Assembly (NCBI GenBank): GCA_011365025.1
Contig: RDOF01000022.1
Coordinates: forward strand, 1 to 53,178
Length of the DNA stretch: 53,178 bases
Direction of reading: 5' to 3'
From: Candidatus Thorarchaeota archaeon
Lineage (GTDB): Archaea; Asgardarchaeota; Thorarchaeia; Thorarchaeales; Thorarchaeaceae
Of this stretch, positions 16,410 to 24,830 are shown in pieces. The position numbers and the translations under genes were made by a program. The notes below the pieces were generated by a model, which searched no databases, had not been told where the DNA came from, and saw only the letters and a program-made list of their open reading frames with translations. Position 1 is the first letter of the stretch. Every line of letters starts with the position of its first letter.

Positions 16410-16658
16410 ATGATTTCAGAAAAAATCGAAACAGCGTTTGCAAATGCATATGTACCAGAGGAAGGTAGAGCAGTAGACCCGTTTACTGACCCCGAACTCG
16501 TTAGACTTACCGCACTCAACTTGGAGCTAGCTGTTAGGAACTTGATCAGTTCTCAAACGCCACCCAAGTGCCTTGTGCTCACTGCAGACATTTGCTCGCA
16601 CCGTCTTGTTGCCATGCCAGATGATAATGGCGATATTAAGGTGCTAGTCTTTGAGTGA
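16410..16658 (+). CDS. Hypothetical 82-residue protein
   Basis: A small soluble protein with a well-placed AGGAGG seven bases before its ATG, which strongly supports translation. The first half is helical (MISEKIETAFANAYVPEEG, then DPELVRLTALNLELAVRNL); the second half has strand character with two cysteines (KCLVLTADICSHRLVAMP) and an acidic end. No family is recognised. It lies between the small-ORF cluster and the MFS gene and may be cotranscribed with the latter. Confidence 0.65.
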   Translation: MISEKIETAFANAYVPEEGRAVDPFTDPELVRLTALNLELAVRNLISSQTPPKCLVLTADICSHRLVAMPDDNGDIKVLVFE

Positions 16659-16690
16659 GACCGGCAATAGAGTGTGAAAGAAGCCTTCAA

Positions 16691-16711
16691 TGGAGGGATG
16701 GAGTCCCTCCA
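16691..16711. repeat. Perfect hairpin TGGAGGGA/TCCCTCCA
   Basis: Eight paired bases around a five-base loop, 33 bases after the stop of the 82-residue gene. There is no following T-run, so a simple archaeal terminator is not supported; it may stabilise the transcript 3' end or act in the long leader of the MFS gene. The rest of the 16659-16930 gap shows a second short stem, GCGCTC/GAGCGC (about 16825-16842), and no convincing gene. Confidence 0.4.
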
Positions 16712-16930
16712 ATGGGTCGAGATAAGAATAACGAGTAAAAGGAGCTAATATAGAGTAGAGCTGTACCGTAGCGTAACCAGCAACCATCTCTAAGGAGGAA
16801 TGGACCCTGTCCAACCTATGCTGGCGCTCTGCTATGAGCGCGTGCATAAGCCTCAAGGCAGTCAGTAGGAGAAGCCCTGAGAGCCTTGAGAATGAGAGGG
16901 AGCTCGGTACACAAAATAGAGGAACAATAT

Positions 16931-18364
16931 ATGGACGAGATGGCCACGCAGGAGGGAAGGAGCGACAAGGAAGTGGAAGATAGCTCCACCCGGGATTATC
17001 CGCTTGAGGATGAGTATGAAGCGGAACTTGAAGCGTTGGCAAAAAGCGACGACGAGCAGCTTGGCGTCAGGGCCGCTCTAAGGTCAATATTCGCATGGCG
17101 CAATTATTCTGTTTATTTAGCCACGATGTGGGTGTTCAATGCATTCTCAGCCATTTATGGATACTTCAACCTGTACCTGTTCAACATAGGTTGGGATTTT
17201 GTGGTTCTGGGAACCGTTGGTGCCATCACAGCAGCAATCTCAGCAATTGCAAGGCTCTTCGGGGGGTATCTCGGAGACGTTGTGAATCGCAAATCACTAT
17301 CTGTTTTTGCTATGTTTCTTGCAGCAGTATTCAACCTGATAATGGGACTGACCATGGAGTTTGCGTTAGTCTTTGCCGCTCTAGTGATCTATTCGATGAT
17401 GGATCTAGCAAAAGGAGGATCATCAGCCTATATCTTAGACAACATCCCGCGGGAACATAGCGGTCTTGCTATTGCATTATTCACTGCTGGAAGCTCGCTG
17501 GGCATTCTTACATTGGTGGCATTTCACGGACTCATACCAACGATGGGATTCGTTGGCGGAATGCAACTGATATTCTTCGCTGCCGGCTGTGCCCTTATGG
17601 TATGTACTATAGTCAGACAAGTCTACCTAGAAGGCAGCAAACAAGAGAAAAGAGAGAATGGAGTTCCGCTCTGGCGCGACTTCATAAATGAGAACAAGCG
17701 TGCTGTTGGACTGATTTTGGGAATAATGCCCGGAGTCCTAGGAGTTGTAATGCTTGATGCTCTTAGTGATGCCCTCTTCAGATTTGGGGCTTTGATTTAT
17801 ACGAATGAATTCCTGAATGTGGATTTTGCCGGAATTAACATCATTGTGCTGGTGTCTTTGTTTGTTACCGTGCCGCTGCAGCTAAAGGTTGGTAGGATGT
17901 CCGATAAGAGAGGGATGCGGCGTACTGCGCTCGCAGTCTATGCTGTTATGCCAATATGCGCGTTCTTGTTGATGATAGCGCAGCAGTTCCCCAGCTGGGC
18001 ACCACAGGAAGTCATGGAATCTGCCAACCTCATCTTTCCAGGGCTTGGTGTGGTTTTCACCACCCCCTTTATTGCAATCGTTGGCAAATACATCAACGAT
18101 GCGCTTTGGTATCTTGTACTTCTCACTCTCATCCAAAAGCAAATGCCAAGAACTGATACATCAAAGATTTTGGGGGTGTTTTGGTTCATTGTCTTTGTCT
18201 TTACACCTCTGGGTCCATTTCTAGGAGGCGTAATTTTCACCTTCTTTGATCCAGCTATCTTGTTTGCCCTCGTCTTTGTATCGAATATCATAATTCTCGG
18301 GGGGATTAGCAGATTTCGATTTGGCGAGGAAGAGAGCAGCAGCATTACTGTAAGTAATGAGTAG
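16931..18364 (+). CDS. Major facilitator superfamily transporter with acidic N-terminal tail
   Basis: Predicted 12-helix membrane carrier. A soluble, very acidic N-terminal tail of about 55 residues (DYPLEDEYEAELEALAKSDD) precedes the first helix. The inter-helix motif A is seen twice: FGGYLGDVVNRKSLSVFA in the first half and KVGRMSDKRGMRRTALAV in the second. ATG 16931 was chosen because GAGG sits eight bases before it; an earlier ATG at 16892 and a TTG at 16886 are possible. Substrate unknown. Confidence 0.85.
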   Translation: MDEMATQEGRSDKEVEDSSTRDYPLEDEYEAELEALAKSDDEQLGVRAALRSIFAWRNYSVYLATMWVFNAFSAIYGYFNLYLFNIGWDFVVLGTVGAITAAISAIARLFGGYLGDVVNRKSLSVFAMFLAAVFNLIMGLTMEFALVFAALVIYSMMDLAKGGSSAYILDNIPREHSGLAIALFTAGSSLGILTLVAFHGLIPTMGFVGGMQLIFFAAGCALMVCTIVRQVYLEGSKQEKRENGVPLWRDFINENKRAVGLILGIMPGVLGVVMLDALSDALFRFGALIYTNEFLNVDFAGINIIVLVSLFVTVPLQLKVGRMSDKRGMRRTALAVYAVMPICAFLLMIAQQFPSWAPQEVMESANLIFPGLGVVFTTPFIAIVGKYINDALWYLVLLTLIQKQMPRTDTSKILGVFWFIVFVFTPLGPFLGGVIFTFFDPAILFALVFVSNIIILGGISRFRFGEEESSSITVSNE

Positions 18365-18445
18365 CAAAGTCAAGGAACAAGCTCATATGCTCCTCTAGGA
18401 CAGGCAGACTGGGAGAGCCAATACTACCGGGAGAACACATCTACA

Positions 18446-19090
18446 ATGGAAGACAAAGAACGAATTCGCAAAGTGCTTGCTCTACTGGGTGATGCGTACC
18501 CTGATGCTCCATTGACCTATCTGAACCACACAAATCCATTTGAAATGGTCATAGCGACACTTCTGTCTGCGCACACAACTGACGCCTGTGTGAATAGTAT
18601 CACACCTAGTTTATTTGAAAGATACCCAACGCCCGAAGCAATGGCGAAAGCCCCCATTGAAAGTCTAAAAGAAATTATTCGGTCTTGTGGGACTTACAAT
18701 CGGAAATCAGCGTATATTCGTGATGCAGCAAAGCTCCTTGTGAACAACTTCAATGGCAAAGTGCCCAAGACGCTAGAAGAACTTGTTCAGTTGCCAGGAG
18801 TCAACCGGAAGACCGCCAATGTCGTCCTATCAGTAGTTTTCGGAAAGAACGAAGGCGTCGTTGTGGATACTCATGTGTTGAGAGTGACCCAGCGACTTGA
18901 GTTCACAAAACAGAAGTCAAATCGCGAGAAAGTAGAGAAGGAATTGATGGATTTGCTTCCCCAGGATTTGTGGTACGAATATGCAAGGCTCATTGGAGCT
19001 CATGGAAGACGAACATGCAGTGCACGGACCCCGAATTGTCCCACTTGCGCTGTGAAGAAGATCTGCCCTTCAGCGATGCTTGAAACATGA
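18446..19090 (+). CDS. nth: Endonuclease III (DNA glycosylase/AP lyase)
   Basis: Predicted base-excision repair enzyme for oxidised pyrimidines. The hairpin LPGVNRKTANVVLSVVFG carries the catalytic Lys, VVDTHVLRVTQRL the catalytic Asp, and CSARTPNCPTCAVKKIC the C-x6-C-x2-C-x5-C iron-sulfur site. At 214 residues it is full length. It is a distant relative of the mismatch glycosylase at 10.8 kb, so this window holds two HhH-GPD enzymes with different catalytic residues. It lies upstream of serS in the same direction. Confidence 0.95.
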   Translation: MEDKERIRKVLALLGDAYPDAPLTYLNHTNPFEMVIATLLSAHTTDACVNSITPSLFERYPTPEAMAKAPIESLKEIIRSCGTYNRKSAYIRDAAKLLVNNFNGKVPKTLEELVQLPGVNRKTANVVLSVVFGKNEGVVVDTHVLRVTQRLEFTKQKSNREKVEKELMDLLPQDLWYEYARLIGAHGRRTCSARTPNCPTCAVKKICPSAMLET

Positions 19091-19156
19091 ATGGGAAGAG
19101 TCTAAAAAGCGGCGTATATTGTTGCTCTAGCGAAAACATAGGCTGGTGAGAACCCG

Positions 19157-20452
19157 GTGCTGGACCTGAAATTCATCAGAGAGAACGTAGAAATTGTCAG
19201 AGAGAATCTTCGTCGAAGGCGTGATGAGGCGAAGCTGAAGGACTTTGAACGACTTCTGAAGCTGGATTCGGAAGTAAGGAAACTAATGAGAGAGATTCAG
19301 GACCTACGAACTCAAAGAAATCGCCTTTCCAAGGAGTTTGGTCAGCTTAAGAAAGAGGGAAAGGATACATCGATAGTTACTGGCAAGGCAAACGATGTAA
19401 ACAATGCAATTGGCAAGAAAGAGGAGAAAAAGAAGAAGGCAGAAGACCAGCTCCGAAATATCCAGATGAGCATACCAAATATTCTGCATCAGAGCGTCCC
19501 CTATGGTACAGATGAGGATGAGAATGAAGTTGTAAGAGAATGGGGCGGAAGACCTGTATTCGATTTCGGAGTCCAAAGCCATGTAGATCTCCTTGAAACG
19601 CTTGGACTTGCAGATCTCCAACGAGCGGCTAAGGTATCCGGGGCAAGGTTTTACTTCTTGACAAACGAGCTTGTACTACTGGACATTGCAATGCAGCAGA
19701 TGGCACTAGAGATACTGATTAGGAAGAGGTACACGCCGGTCTATCCACCATTCATGATGAGACGAGAGCCCTACGAAGGGGTGACCGACCTTGCTGATTT
19801 TGGTGACGTGATGTATAAGATTGAAGGTGAAGACCTCTATTTGATTGCAACTTCCGAACACCCCATGGCAGCCATGTACATGGGAGAAATATTCGAGCCT
19901 ACCGACCTTCCAATGAAATTTGCTGGCGTAAGCACTTGCTTCAGAAAGGAAGCCGGCAGCCATGGTAAGGACACAAAGGGTATTTTCAGAGTACACCAGT
20001 TCAACAAGGTAGAGCAATTCGTGTTCAGCCATCCCGAGGAGTCTTGGAACATTCATGAGGAACTCCTTAAGAATGAGGAAGAGTTTGTTCAAGCTCTCAA
20101 GTTGCCATACAGAATAGTTAACGTCTGCACAGGGGACATTGGTATAGTTGCCGCAAAGAAGTACGACTTGGAGTTTTGGATGCCCGGACAGGGCAAGTAC
20201 CGTGAAGGAGGGTCTTGTAGCAACTGCACAGCGTATCAGGCAACTCGCCTTAATATAAAATACCGAGTTAAAAAGGGAGGAACTGAGAAGGATTACCTTC
20301 ATACGCTAAACAGCACAATGATGGCAAATCCACGCACTATTGTTGCAATTATGGAGAACTACCAACAGGATGATGGCAGCATAAGCATTCCAAAAGCACT
20401 CCATAAATACCTCCCAGCCAGAATGCGGGAAATACAGCCAAGAGGCCAGTAA
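19157..20452 (+). CDS. serS: Seryl-tRNA synthetase
   Basis: Charges tRNA-Ser with serine. The N-terminal antiparallel coiled coil (about residues 30-105, with ERLLKLDSEVRKLMREIQDL) grips the tRNA long arm. Class II motifs follow: motif 2 as FRKEAGSHGKDTKGIFRVHQ, GQGKYREGGSCSNCTAYQATR, and the motif 3 region near the end (HTLNSTMMANPRTIVAIMENY). This is the common bacterial/eukaryotic-type SerS rather than the rare zinc-dependent methanogen type. The start is GTG with GGTGAG seven bases before it. Confidence 0.96.
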   Translation: MLDLKFIRENVEIVRENLRRRRDEAKLKDFERLLKLDSEVRKLMREIQDLRTQRNRLSKEFGQLKKEGKDTSIVTGKANDVNNAIGKKEEKKKKAEDQLRNIQMSIPNILHQSVPYGTDEDENEVVREWGGRPVFDFGVQSHVDLLETLGLADLQRAAKVSGARFYFLTNELVLLDIAMQQMALEILIRKRYTPVYPPFMMRREPYEGVTDLADFGDVMYKIEGEDLYLIATSEHPMAAMYMGEIFEPTDLPMKFAGVSTCFRKEAGSHGKDTKGIFRVHQFNKVEQFVFSHPEESWNIHEELLKNEEEFVQALKLPYRIVNVCTGDIGIVAAKKYDLEFWMPGQGKYREGGSCSNCTAYQATRLNIKYRVKKGGTEKDYLHTLNSTMMANPRTIVAIMENYQQDDGSISIPKALHKYLPARMREIQPRGQ

Positions 20453-20513
20453 CCGAATTGCCTACTTCCTAGACACTCGCCGTACGATTCGGGCCCAGTT
20501 GCAGAAAGGAGCC

Positions 20514-20532
20514 CCGTTGCTTGCTGCAACGG
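20514..20532. terminator. Hairpin CCGTTGC/GCAACGG after serS
   Basis: Seven-base stem with a TTGCT loop, lying between the convergent serS and redox-protein genes. It has no strong T-run, so a role in ending or stabilising either transcript is only likely. Confidence 0.4.
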
Positions 20533-20569
20533 ATGTCATGCGGAGCAATCCTTTCAAGACATGACTCAT

Positions 20570-21016
20570 TCAGACCCTTCGTAGAAGTTTCTCTACTTCT
20601 TTTGCTGCCCAAAGAACATATTCGTCGCACCGGTCTCGAGCAGCCGCATCGTCTTTCCGAAGGAGTCCATTTGCTTCACGCTCACCCTTGTCCATGGCAA
20701 TTAGAGCTTGGCAGCGCGTAGAACCCCAAGCATTTGCAAAGCCAGCAAGAAACTCCTTTGTCACTTCTCTTGATTTGGCACGCTTTGCCTTGAAAACATC
20801 ATTAGGTTCGTCGCCGGTGGTCCCAAGAGCAAGACCAATGCACATTGCTCCACCACTCGCAGCACCACAAATCTCCTGTGTCCCTGCAACACCACCTCCG
20901 AACACAGATGCGATTTTCATGCATGCAAGATTGAAGTCACCGAGAGCGATGGCCCTATTCACCTTGAGAAGCACGCTCTCTGCGCAGTTGAAGCTGTTCC
21001 CGCGTTTTTCTTCCAT
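20570..21016 (-). CDS. C_GCAxxG_C_C family redox protein
   Basis: A 148-residue protein with the cysteine pattern of this family: NCAESVLL near the start, then GGGVAGTQEICGAASGGAMCIGLALG in the centre (the C-GCA-x-x-G-C signature, here CGAASGGAMC), TRCQALI and DRCDEYV near the end. Members are small helical proteins thought to handle redox chemistry or bind a metal cluster; their substrate is unsettled. It is divergent from a ferritin-like gene, which suits an oxidative-stress or metal theme. Confidence 0.8.
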   Translation of the reverse strand: MEEKRGNSFNCAESVLLKVNRAIALGDFNLACMKIASVFGGGVAGTQEICGAASGGAMCIGLALGTTGDEPNDVFKAKRAKSREVTKEFLAGFANAWGSTRCQALIAMDKGEREANGLLRKDDAAARDRCDEYVLWAAKEVEKLLRRV

Positions 21017-21141
21017 TGCAGAAGTCCCAGTCGGACCTCAAGAAGGCCCTTTCAAAAGGGTTCTGGTATAAATGTCAATTATCGTGAAAAGCAGCCAAAA
21101 CAGCATGCTTAAAACGCACATGTGCAAATGCAGGCCGGGGA

Positions 21142-21618
21142 TTGACCTTGACAACTGTCCAACAATCGTTTGAGAAACTCATATCCCTCGCAATTCAGAG
21201 AGAGGAAGAAGCTTACGAGTTCTATACAAAGGCAGCTCAGAATGCGGAGTTGCCATCCTCAGCAAAACTGCTGAAAGAACTTGCAAAACAGGAAGTAGGA
21301 CACAAGCAGAAGCTGGAGGAAGCTCTTGGAGGAGGAGTCTGTGATACATTTACTTGCAGTACCGTTGACGAGTTCGAGAGTCACGATCTTAGCAAGTATC
21401 TCCTTGATATTCCACTAGAACCATCCTCAACTTCACAAGACATCCTAATTGTGGCGATAAAACGAGAAGAAAACGCTCGCGATTTCTACAAGGCGCTCTC
21501 AGAGCTAACAGGGGATTCTTCTAATCGAACAGTCTTTGAAACCCTTGCAAAGGAAGAGCAAATTCACAAGGAACGTCTTGAAAGCATTTACGACCAACAC
21601 ATTCAGCCTTGGATGTAA
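21142..21618 (+). CDS. Rubrerythrin-like ferritin-family diiron protein
   Basis: Predicted four-helix-bundle diiron protein. Two equivalent metal-site pairs are seen: REEEAYEFYTKAA with KQEVGHKQKLEE, and REENARDFYKAL with KEEQIHKERLES, that is, two E and E-x-x-H sets. No rubredoxin domain is attached, so electrons must come from another carrier. TTG start after a GGCCGGGGA sequence. Likely peroxide reduction or iron handling, by family. Confidence 0.83.
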   Translation: MTLTTVQQSFEKLISLAIQREEEAYEFYTKAAQNAELPSSAKLLKELAKQEVGHKQKLEEALGGGVCDTFTCSTVDEFESHDLSKYLLDIPLEPSSTSQDILIVAIKREENARDFYKALSELTGDSSNRTVFETLAKEEQIHKERLESIYDQHIQPWM

Positions 21619-21620
21619 AA

Positions 21621-21641
21621 CAAGGGCCATATTGGCCCTTG
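21621..21641. terminator. Bidirectional terminator-like hairpin CAAGGGCCA/TGGCCCTTG
   Basis: A perfect nine-base stem with a three-base loop, placed between the convergent ferritin-like and 450-residue genes, with a TTTTTT run at about 21656-21661 for the plus strand. A good candidate for a shared end of both transcripts. Confidence 0.6.
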
Positions 21642-21653
21642 CCTATATTCATC

Positions 21654-23006
21654 CTATTTTTTGTGTAGATGCCGTGCGGCAATGAATGTAAGCCCGTTTT
21701 CAGTAAGAACCCTTGCTGTTCTGTTCAATGAGTCATGCTTGTCAAGATAGTTGCGCTGCATGAAGTCCCAATGACCAGCTTGAATTATCTCCTCTTTTGG
21801 CCTGAAGTAGTCCAAGATATCACTGGGATGTTCACGAGTTGCATCGATTTCCGGAACTGCACCTTCATGTTTCGCACTTATGTTTTTCACATGATCTGCT
21901 AGCTCTACCAGTTCATCTAGACGATCATATGGCTGGCGGACGATGGACTTGTAGGTTTCAGTGATGTGATGTTCGATTCTAACGACATCTTCGAAACCGA
22001 AATTCTCTCTCACATATGCGGCAAGCTCGATGGTCTTGTTGTTGACACTATTGGCCAGATTGAATCCAATGAGAGGGCTAGTTCCGTCATCTCGACTGAA
22101 TAGCTTCGCCGTTAGGAGCGTCCAGAAACACGAATAGGGATTGTCATTCCCCATATAGACAGAGATTTTGAATTCCATATCAATTCCAAGCTTGTGCATC
22201 ATGTAGCCCACGAATACACTTCCAGGATTGATGTTGAGGACTTGCTTAATGCCATACTCCTTGTAATAACGAAGGAATTCGTCAGCCCACTTCAGGGCGA
22301 AGTCATTGGGCATTCCCACACCTCCGAAGTATCCGGTTATTGTATCAGGACCACCCAGATGAATATTCGCAGGAGCCCCATCGGGACCGGGGAGAGTTCC
22401 TTTCGTGTCCAATGTTTCCACATAAGAAGCCCCAACAATTTGCATCGCTGCAGCGAAGGCAAGCACGTCATTATCCTTTACTTGCTCTGCCATGTTTCGT
22501 ACACGAATGAAGCGACCAGGCATCAATTCCTTTTTCTCAATAGCTTGTTTTGCCTGAGGAACAACCCATGGGAAGTATTGGCATGCACTGATTTCAAGTG
22601 TGACAGCAAAGCTCTCGTCAAATGACATTGAATCGAGCTTGTCCCCCAGAACTTGGCGACGGTACTCAGGGATACTAATGAAGGCATCATTATCACGCTG
22701 TTCTTGAAGCCAGAGAAGGTCACTAATATAGGGGGATTTCTTCTCTTCCAGCTTCGCCATGAGATTCTCGAGTTTCCTTGCTTCCTCTGCCGTCCTGTTG
22801 ATCTCATCCACGCCCCCATGTTTCTCAATCACCTTGACAAAGTCAGTCACAAGGGGATTATCGTCCTTCAGTAGGAAGTCGTTAATTTCGGTCAGACGTG
22901 CTACGTCAATCCTGAGCTTATTTCGGTCTATCATGTCAAGAAACTTCCAATCAACCAATGCGGTCAAGGGCCTATCATAGGCTTGGGCCAACCTGTTTTC
23001 AACCAA
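21654..23006 (-). CDS. Unrecognised 450-residue soluble enzyme-like protein
   Basis: No family is recognised. The N-terminal third is helical and charged (EEARKLENLMAKLEEKKS). The central part alternates strands and glycine-rich loops (MQIVGASYVETLDTKG, NIHLGGPDTITGYFGGVGMP, KQVLNINPGSVFVGYMMHKL), which would fit an alpha/beta or TIM-barrel enzyme. Later stretches hold conserved-looking polar residues: GNDNPYSCFW, IGFNLANSVNNKTIE, RIEHHITETYK and IIQAGHWDFMQRNYL. No signal peptide or membrane helix is seen. It stands alone on its strand between ferritin-like and HNH genes. Full-length, intact and clearly coding. Confidence 0.75.
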   Translation of the reverse strand: MVENRLAQAYDRPLTALVDWKFLDMIDRNKLRIDVARLTEINDFLLKDDNPLVTDFVKVIEKHGGVDEINRTAEEARKLENLMAKLEEKKSPYISDLLWLQEQRDNDAFISIPEYRRQVLGDKLDSMSFDESFAVTLEISACQYFPWVVPQAKQAIEKKELMPGRFIRVRNMAEQVKDNDVLAFAAAMQIVGASYVETLDTKGTLPGPDGAPANIHLGGPDTITGYFGGVGMPNDFALKWADEFLRYYKEYGIKQVLNINPGSVFVGYMMHKLGIDMEFKISVYMGNDNPYSCFWTLLTAKLFSRDDGTSPLIGFNLANSVNNKTIELAAYVRENFGFEDVVRIEHHITETYKSIVRQPYDRLDELVELADHVKNISAKHEGAVPEIDATREHPSDILDYFRPKEEIIQAGHWDFMQRNYLDKHDSLNRTARVLTENGLTFIAARHLHKK

Positions 23007-23077
23007 CTAAAAAACGATTCTAATTCCTTATTGCAGAACAACAGGATTACCCTCTGAGGTGTTCTATCTTCCAAAGA

Positions 23078-23332
23078 TTATCTACGGCTTCGGCCATACC
23101 GTGGACGCTCCCATGATTGCTTGATATGCTGTGCCCGATGTTCCTTTTGCGACGAAAACACAATCAGGTTCCTTCTTCTGTTGTCGGTCTTGATTCTATT
23201 TGAATGGTGTACAACCTCACCGGAAGAAAGCTTCCTTCCCAGCTTTTTCTCAGCAGCCCATCGATGCACAAGTCTACCAGAATCTCGGAATCGAAGATAG
23301 CCATGACTATCGCGATAGGTCTTGCCAGCCAT
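23078..23332 (-). CDS. HNH endonuclease-like protein
   Basis: A small nuclease-like protein. It matches phage-type HNH proteins: GYLRFRDSGRLVHRWAAEKK, then GEVVHHSNRIKTDNRRRNL and VFSSQKEHRAQH, giving the His-His, Asn and final His of the metal-binding fold. The product is very basic, ending in RPRYGRSRR. ATG 23332 gives 84 residues and begins just before the domain; the frame stays open to 23428. It is divergent from superoxide reductase. It may be a mobile-element remnant or a domesticated nuclease; no intron or intein is seen near it. Confidence 0.75.
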   Translation of the reverse strand: MAGKTYRDSHGYLRFRDSGRLVHRWAAEKKLGRKLSSGEVVHHSNRIKTDNRRRNLIVFSSQKEHRAQHIKQSWERPRYGRSRR

Positions 23333-23493
23333 ACTGGACAACTGTAGGGGAAGCTTAAGGGTCTTTGGTGGGACAGGTATGCAAGGCGCCGAACCAATGA
23401 GAGGGAAGACATTAGCTTCAACTGCCAATTGGTAGGCTTTTTATGAAAAGGACTACATCATCATCCTATCCTGATGACTTGGGAGGAATAGGA

Positions 23494-23871
23494 ATGTCCA
23501 AGAAATGGATTCAAACTGATGACTGGAAGAGCGAGAAACACGTACCTGTGATTACAATAAAGAAATTCGAAGATGGAGTAGCTCATGTGATGGTTCAAGT
23601 TGGAAAAGAGATACCCCATCCAAATGAAACAAAACATCACATAAAGTGGTGTGATCTATTCTTTTGGCCGGAAGGCGGAAAATTCCCTGTTGAAATCGGA
23701 TATTGTACTTTCGACCATCATGGGGAAAGCGCTGAAGGCCCTGATACAAGTGGGATATACAGCGAGCCTGTAGCCAAGTTCGTCTTTAAGACAAAGAAGA
23801 AAGGTACACTCATGGCAACGGCATACTGCAATATTCATGGGCTCTGGAAGAGTGAAGCAGAACTCGAGTAG
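23494..23871 (+). CDS. Superoxide reductase, neelaredoxin type
   Basis: Predicted non-haem iron enzyme that reduces superoxide to peroxide without making oxygen. The iron-site residues of class II SOR are visible: EKHVPVI near the start (Lys and His), GKEIPHPNETKHHIKW with histidines, and TAYCNIHGLW with the Cys and His ligands near the end. It lacks the desulforedoxin domain. ATG 23494 is preferred because GGGAGGA lies six bases before it and MSKKW is a typical start; the frame is open to 23443. Ferritin-like and redox genes at 20.5-21.6 kb fit the same oxygen-defence role. Confidence 0.9.
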   Translation: MSKKWIQTDDWKSEKHVPVITIKKFEDGVAHVMVQVGKEIPHPNETKHHIKWCDLFFWPEGGKFPVEIGYCTFDHHGESAEGPDTSGIYSEPVAKFVFKTKKKGTLMATAYCNIHGLWKSEAELE

Positions 23872-23892
23872 TAACATTTAGAGATGTACTGG

Positions 23893-23941
23893 ATGGGGCC
23901 TGCTCTTGGAGAAGGCCTCATCAATATCCAATCATGATTGG
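23893..23941. terminator. Two hairpins between convergent genes
   Basis: First, ATGGGGCCT pairs with AGGCCTCAT across an 11-base loop (23893-23921, one G-T pair). Second, CCAATCATGATTGG (23928-23941) is a perfect 14-base palindrome. They lie between the superoxide reductase and the ArsR-like genes and probably help end both transcripts. T-runs are weak. Confidence 0.5.
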
Positions 23942-23950
23942 TGAGAGATG

Positions 23951-24394
23951 CTACTGCAATTCCTGCAACTCACCATTATCTCTCAGACGCACTTTCCTTT
24001 TGACAAAGGTCCAATAGCTATAGAAAAGAATCCATGGAATAGTAAGGGCAAGACTCACAGGAAGTAAATCAATAGCAGCTATGAGGAAAGCCATGTTGAC
24101 TACAAACATCATTCCGAGGTTTGCAAAAAACGACCTTCTCTGCCAACCGTGCCTTGATACAATGACTATGGCATAGAGAGCCGCGTAGCCTTTGGAGGTC
24201 AGTGTGTACATTCCATATGAATCCGTGGTTACTAGAAGTGTCATCTTCTTTAGATGGAAATCAAGCTGACCGCTACTCGAGATTCCAAGCTTTCTCTTCA
24301 AATCCGCAAAGCCAAGAGACTTCTTTGCCAACGCTTTCAGAATTTCGATGCGCATGGGATGAGCAATTGCATCAAAGACATCATCGGCACTCAT
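23951..24394 (-). CDS. ArsR-like winged-helix regulator with two membrane helices
   Basis: The first 85 residues form an ArsR-type winged helix: DVFDAIAHPMRIEILKAL, GFADLKRKLGISSSGQLDFH, LKKM, and a wing ending YTLTSKGYAAL. Two hydrophobic helices follow (about 98-115 and 117-135: MMFVVNMAFLIAAIDLL and LALTIPWILFYSYWTF) and a basic tail. This suggests a DNA-binding protein anchored in the membrane, a layout seen in several archaea. No metal-binding Cys is present, so metal sensing is unlikely. Targets unknown. Confidence 0.8.
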   Translation of the reverse strand: MSADDVFDAIAHPMRIEILKALAKKSLGFADLKRKLGISSSGQLDFHLKKMTLLVTTDSYGMYTLTSKGYAALYAIVIVSRHGWQRRSFFANLGMMFVVNMAFLIAAIDLLPVSLALTIPWILFYSYWTFVKRKVRLRDNGELQELQ

Positions 24395-24449
24395 TGTAGC
24401 TCGTCCTTATCTTCTCAAGGAAGGATATTACTCTTTCATTCTTGACCAG

Positions 24450-24471
24450 GCAGTCAACATTCATTGACTGC
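24450..24471. terminator. Hairpin GCAGTCAA/TTGACTGC
   Basis: Perfect eight-base stem with a six-base loop, downstream of the 85-residue minus-strand gene and about 55 bases upstream of the ArsR-like start. It could end the first gene or serve as an operator for the second. Confidence 0.45.
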
Positions 24472-24505
24472 TTGCATTGGGGCCTTGATGCTCAAAGACA
24501 TTGGA

Positions 24506-24763
24506 TCAATCCTTTGAATGCAAATCGCCCTCATCCACAATATGTGCCCGCCAGATTGTTGCTCCATCAGTGACGCCGCTTGCGGTTACTCTCTTCCCAA
24601 GGACCAAAGCAAATCTCCCGCTATCGAAGTCGGTTGACATAGCTTCGTAGGGCATAATTGCTGAGAGCCTATATTCAGTCCCATCATCAGCCGTGATTAC
24701 ATACTGGCCATATATTCTCGACACTATTCCTGATACAGTGATATCGTTTAGACTCCCGGACAT
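24506..24763 (-). CDS. Hypothetical 85-residue strand-rich protein
   Basis: A small acidic soluble protein. Strands alternate regularly (ITVSGIVSRIYGQYVITADD, TEYRLSAIMP, FALVLGKRVTASG, ATIWRAHIVDEGD), which recalls a five-stranded OB-like barrel. No motif gives a function. ATG start. It is divergent from the three-peptide operon across a 109-base gap. Confidence 0.6.
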   Translation of the reverse strand: MSGSLNDITVSGIVSRIYGQYVITADDGTEYRLSAIMPYEAMSTDFDSGRFALVLGKRVTASGVTDGATIWRAHIVDEGDLHSKD

Positions 24764-24830
24764 ATCTCAGCCCCATTCCTTTGATGGTAACATATTGTGA
24801 CTCCAGCTTGTGACCCTATGTTGTGGCTTC

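Noticed and set aside
16800..16868. A 22-codon frame after TAAGGAGGA
   Set aside because: Only one base separates GGAGG from the ATG, too close for initiation, and the frame has no visible pattern.
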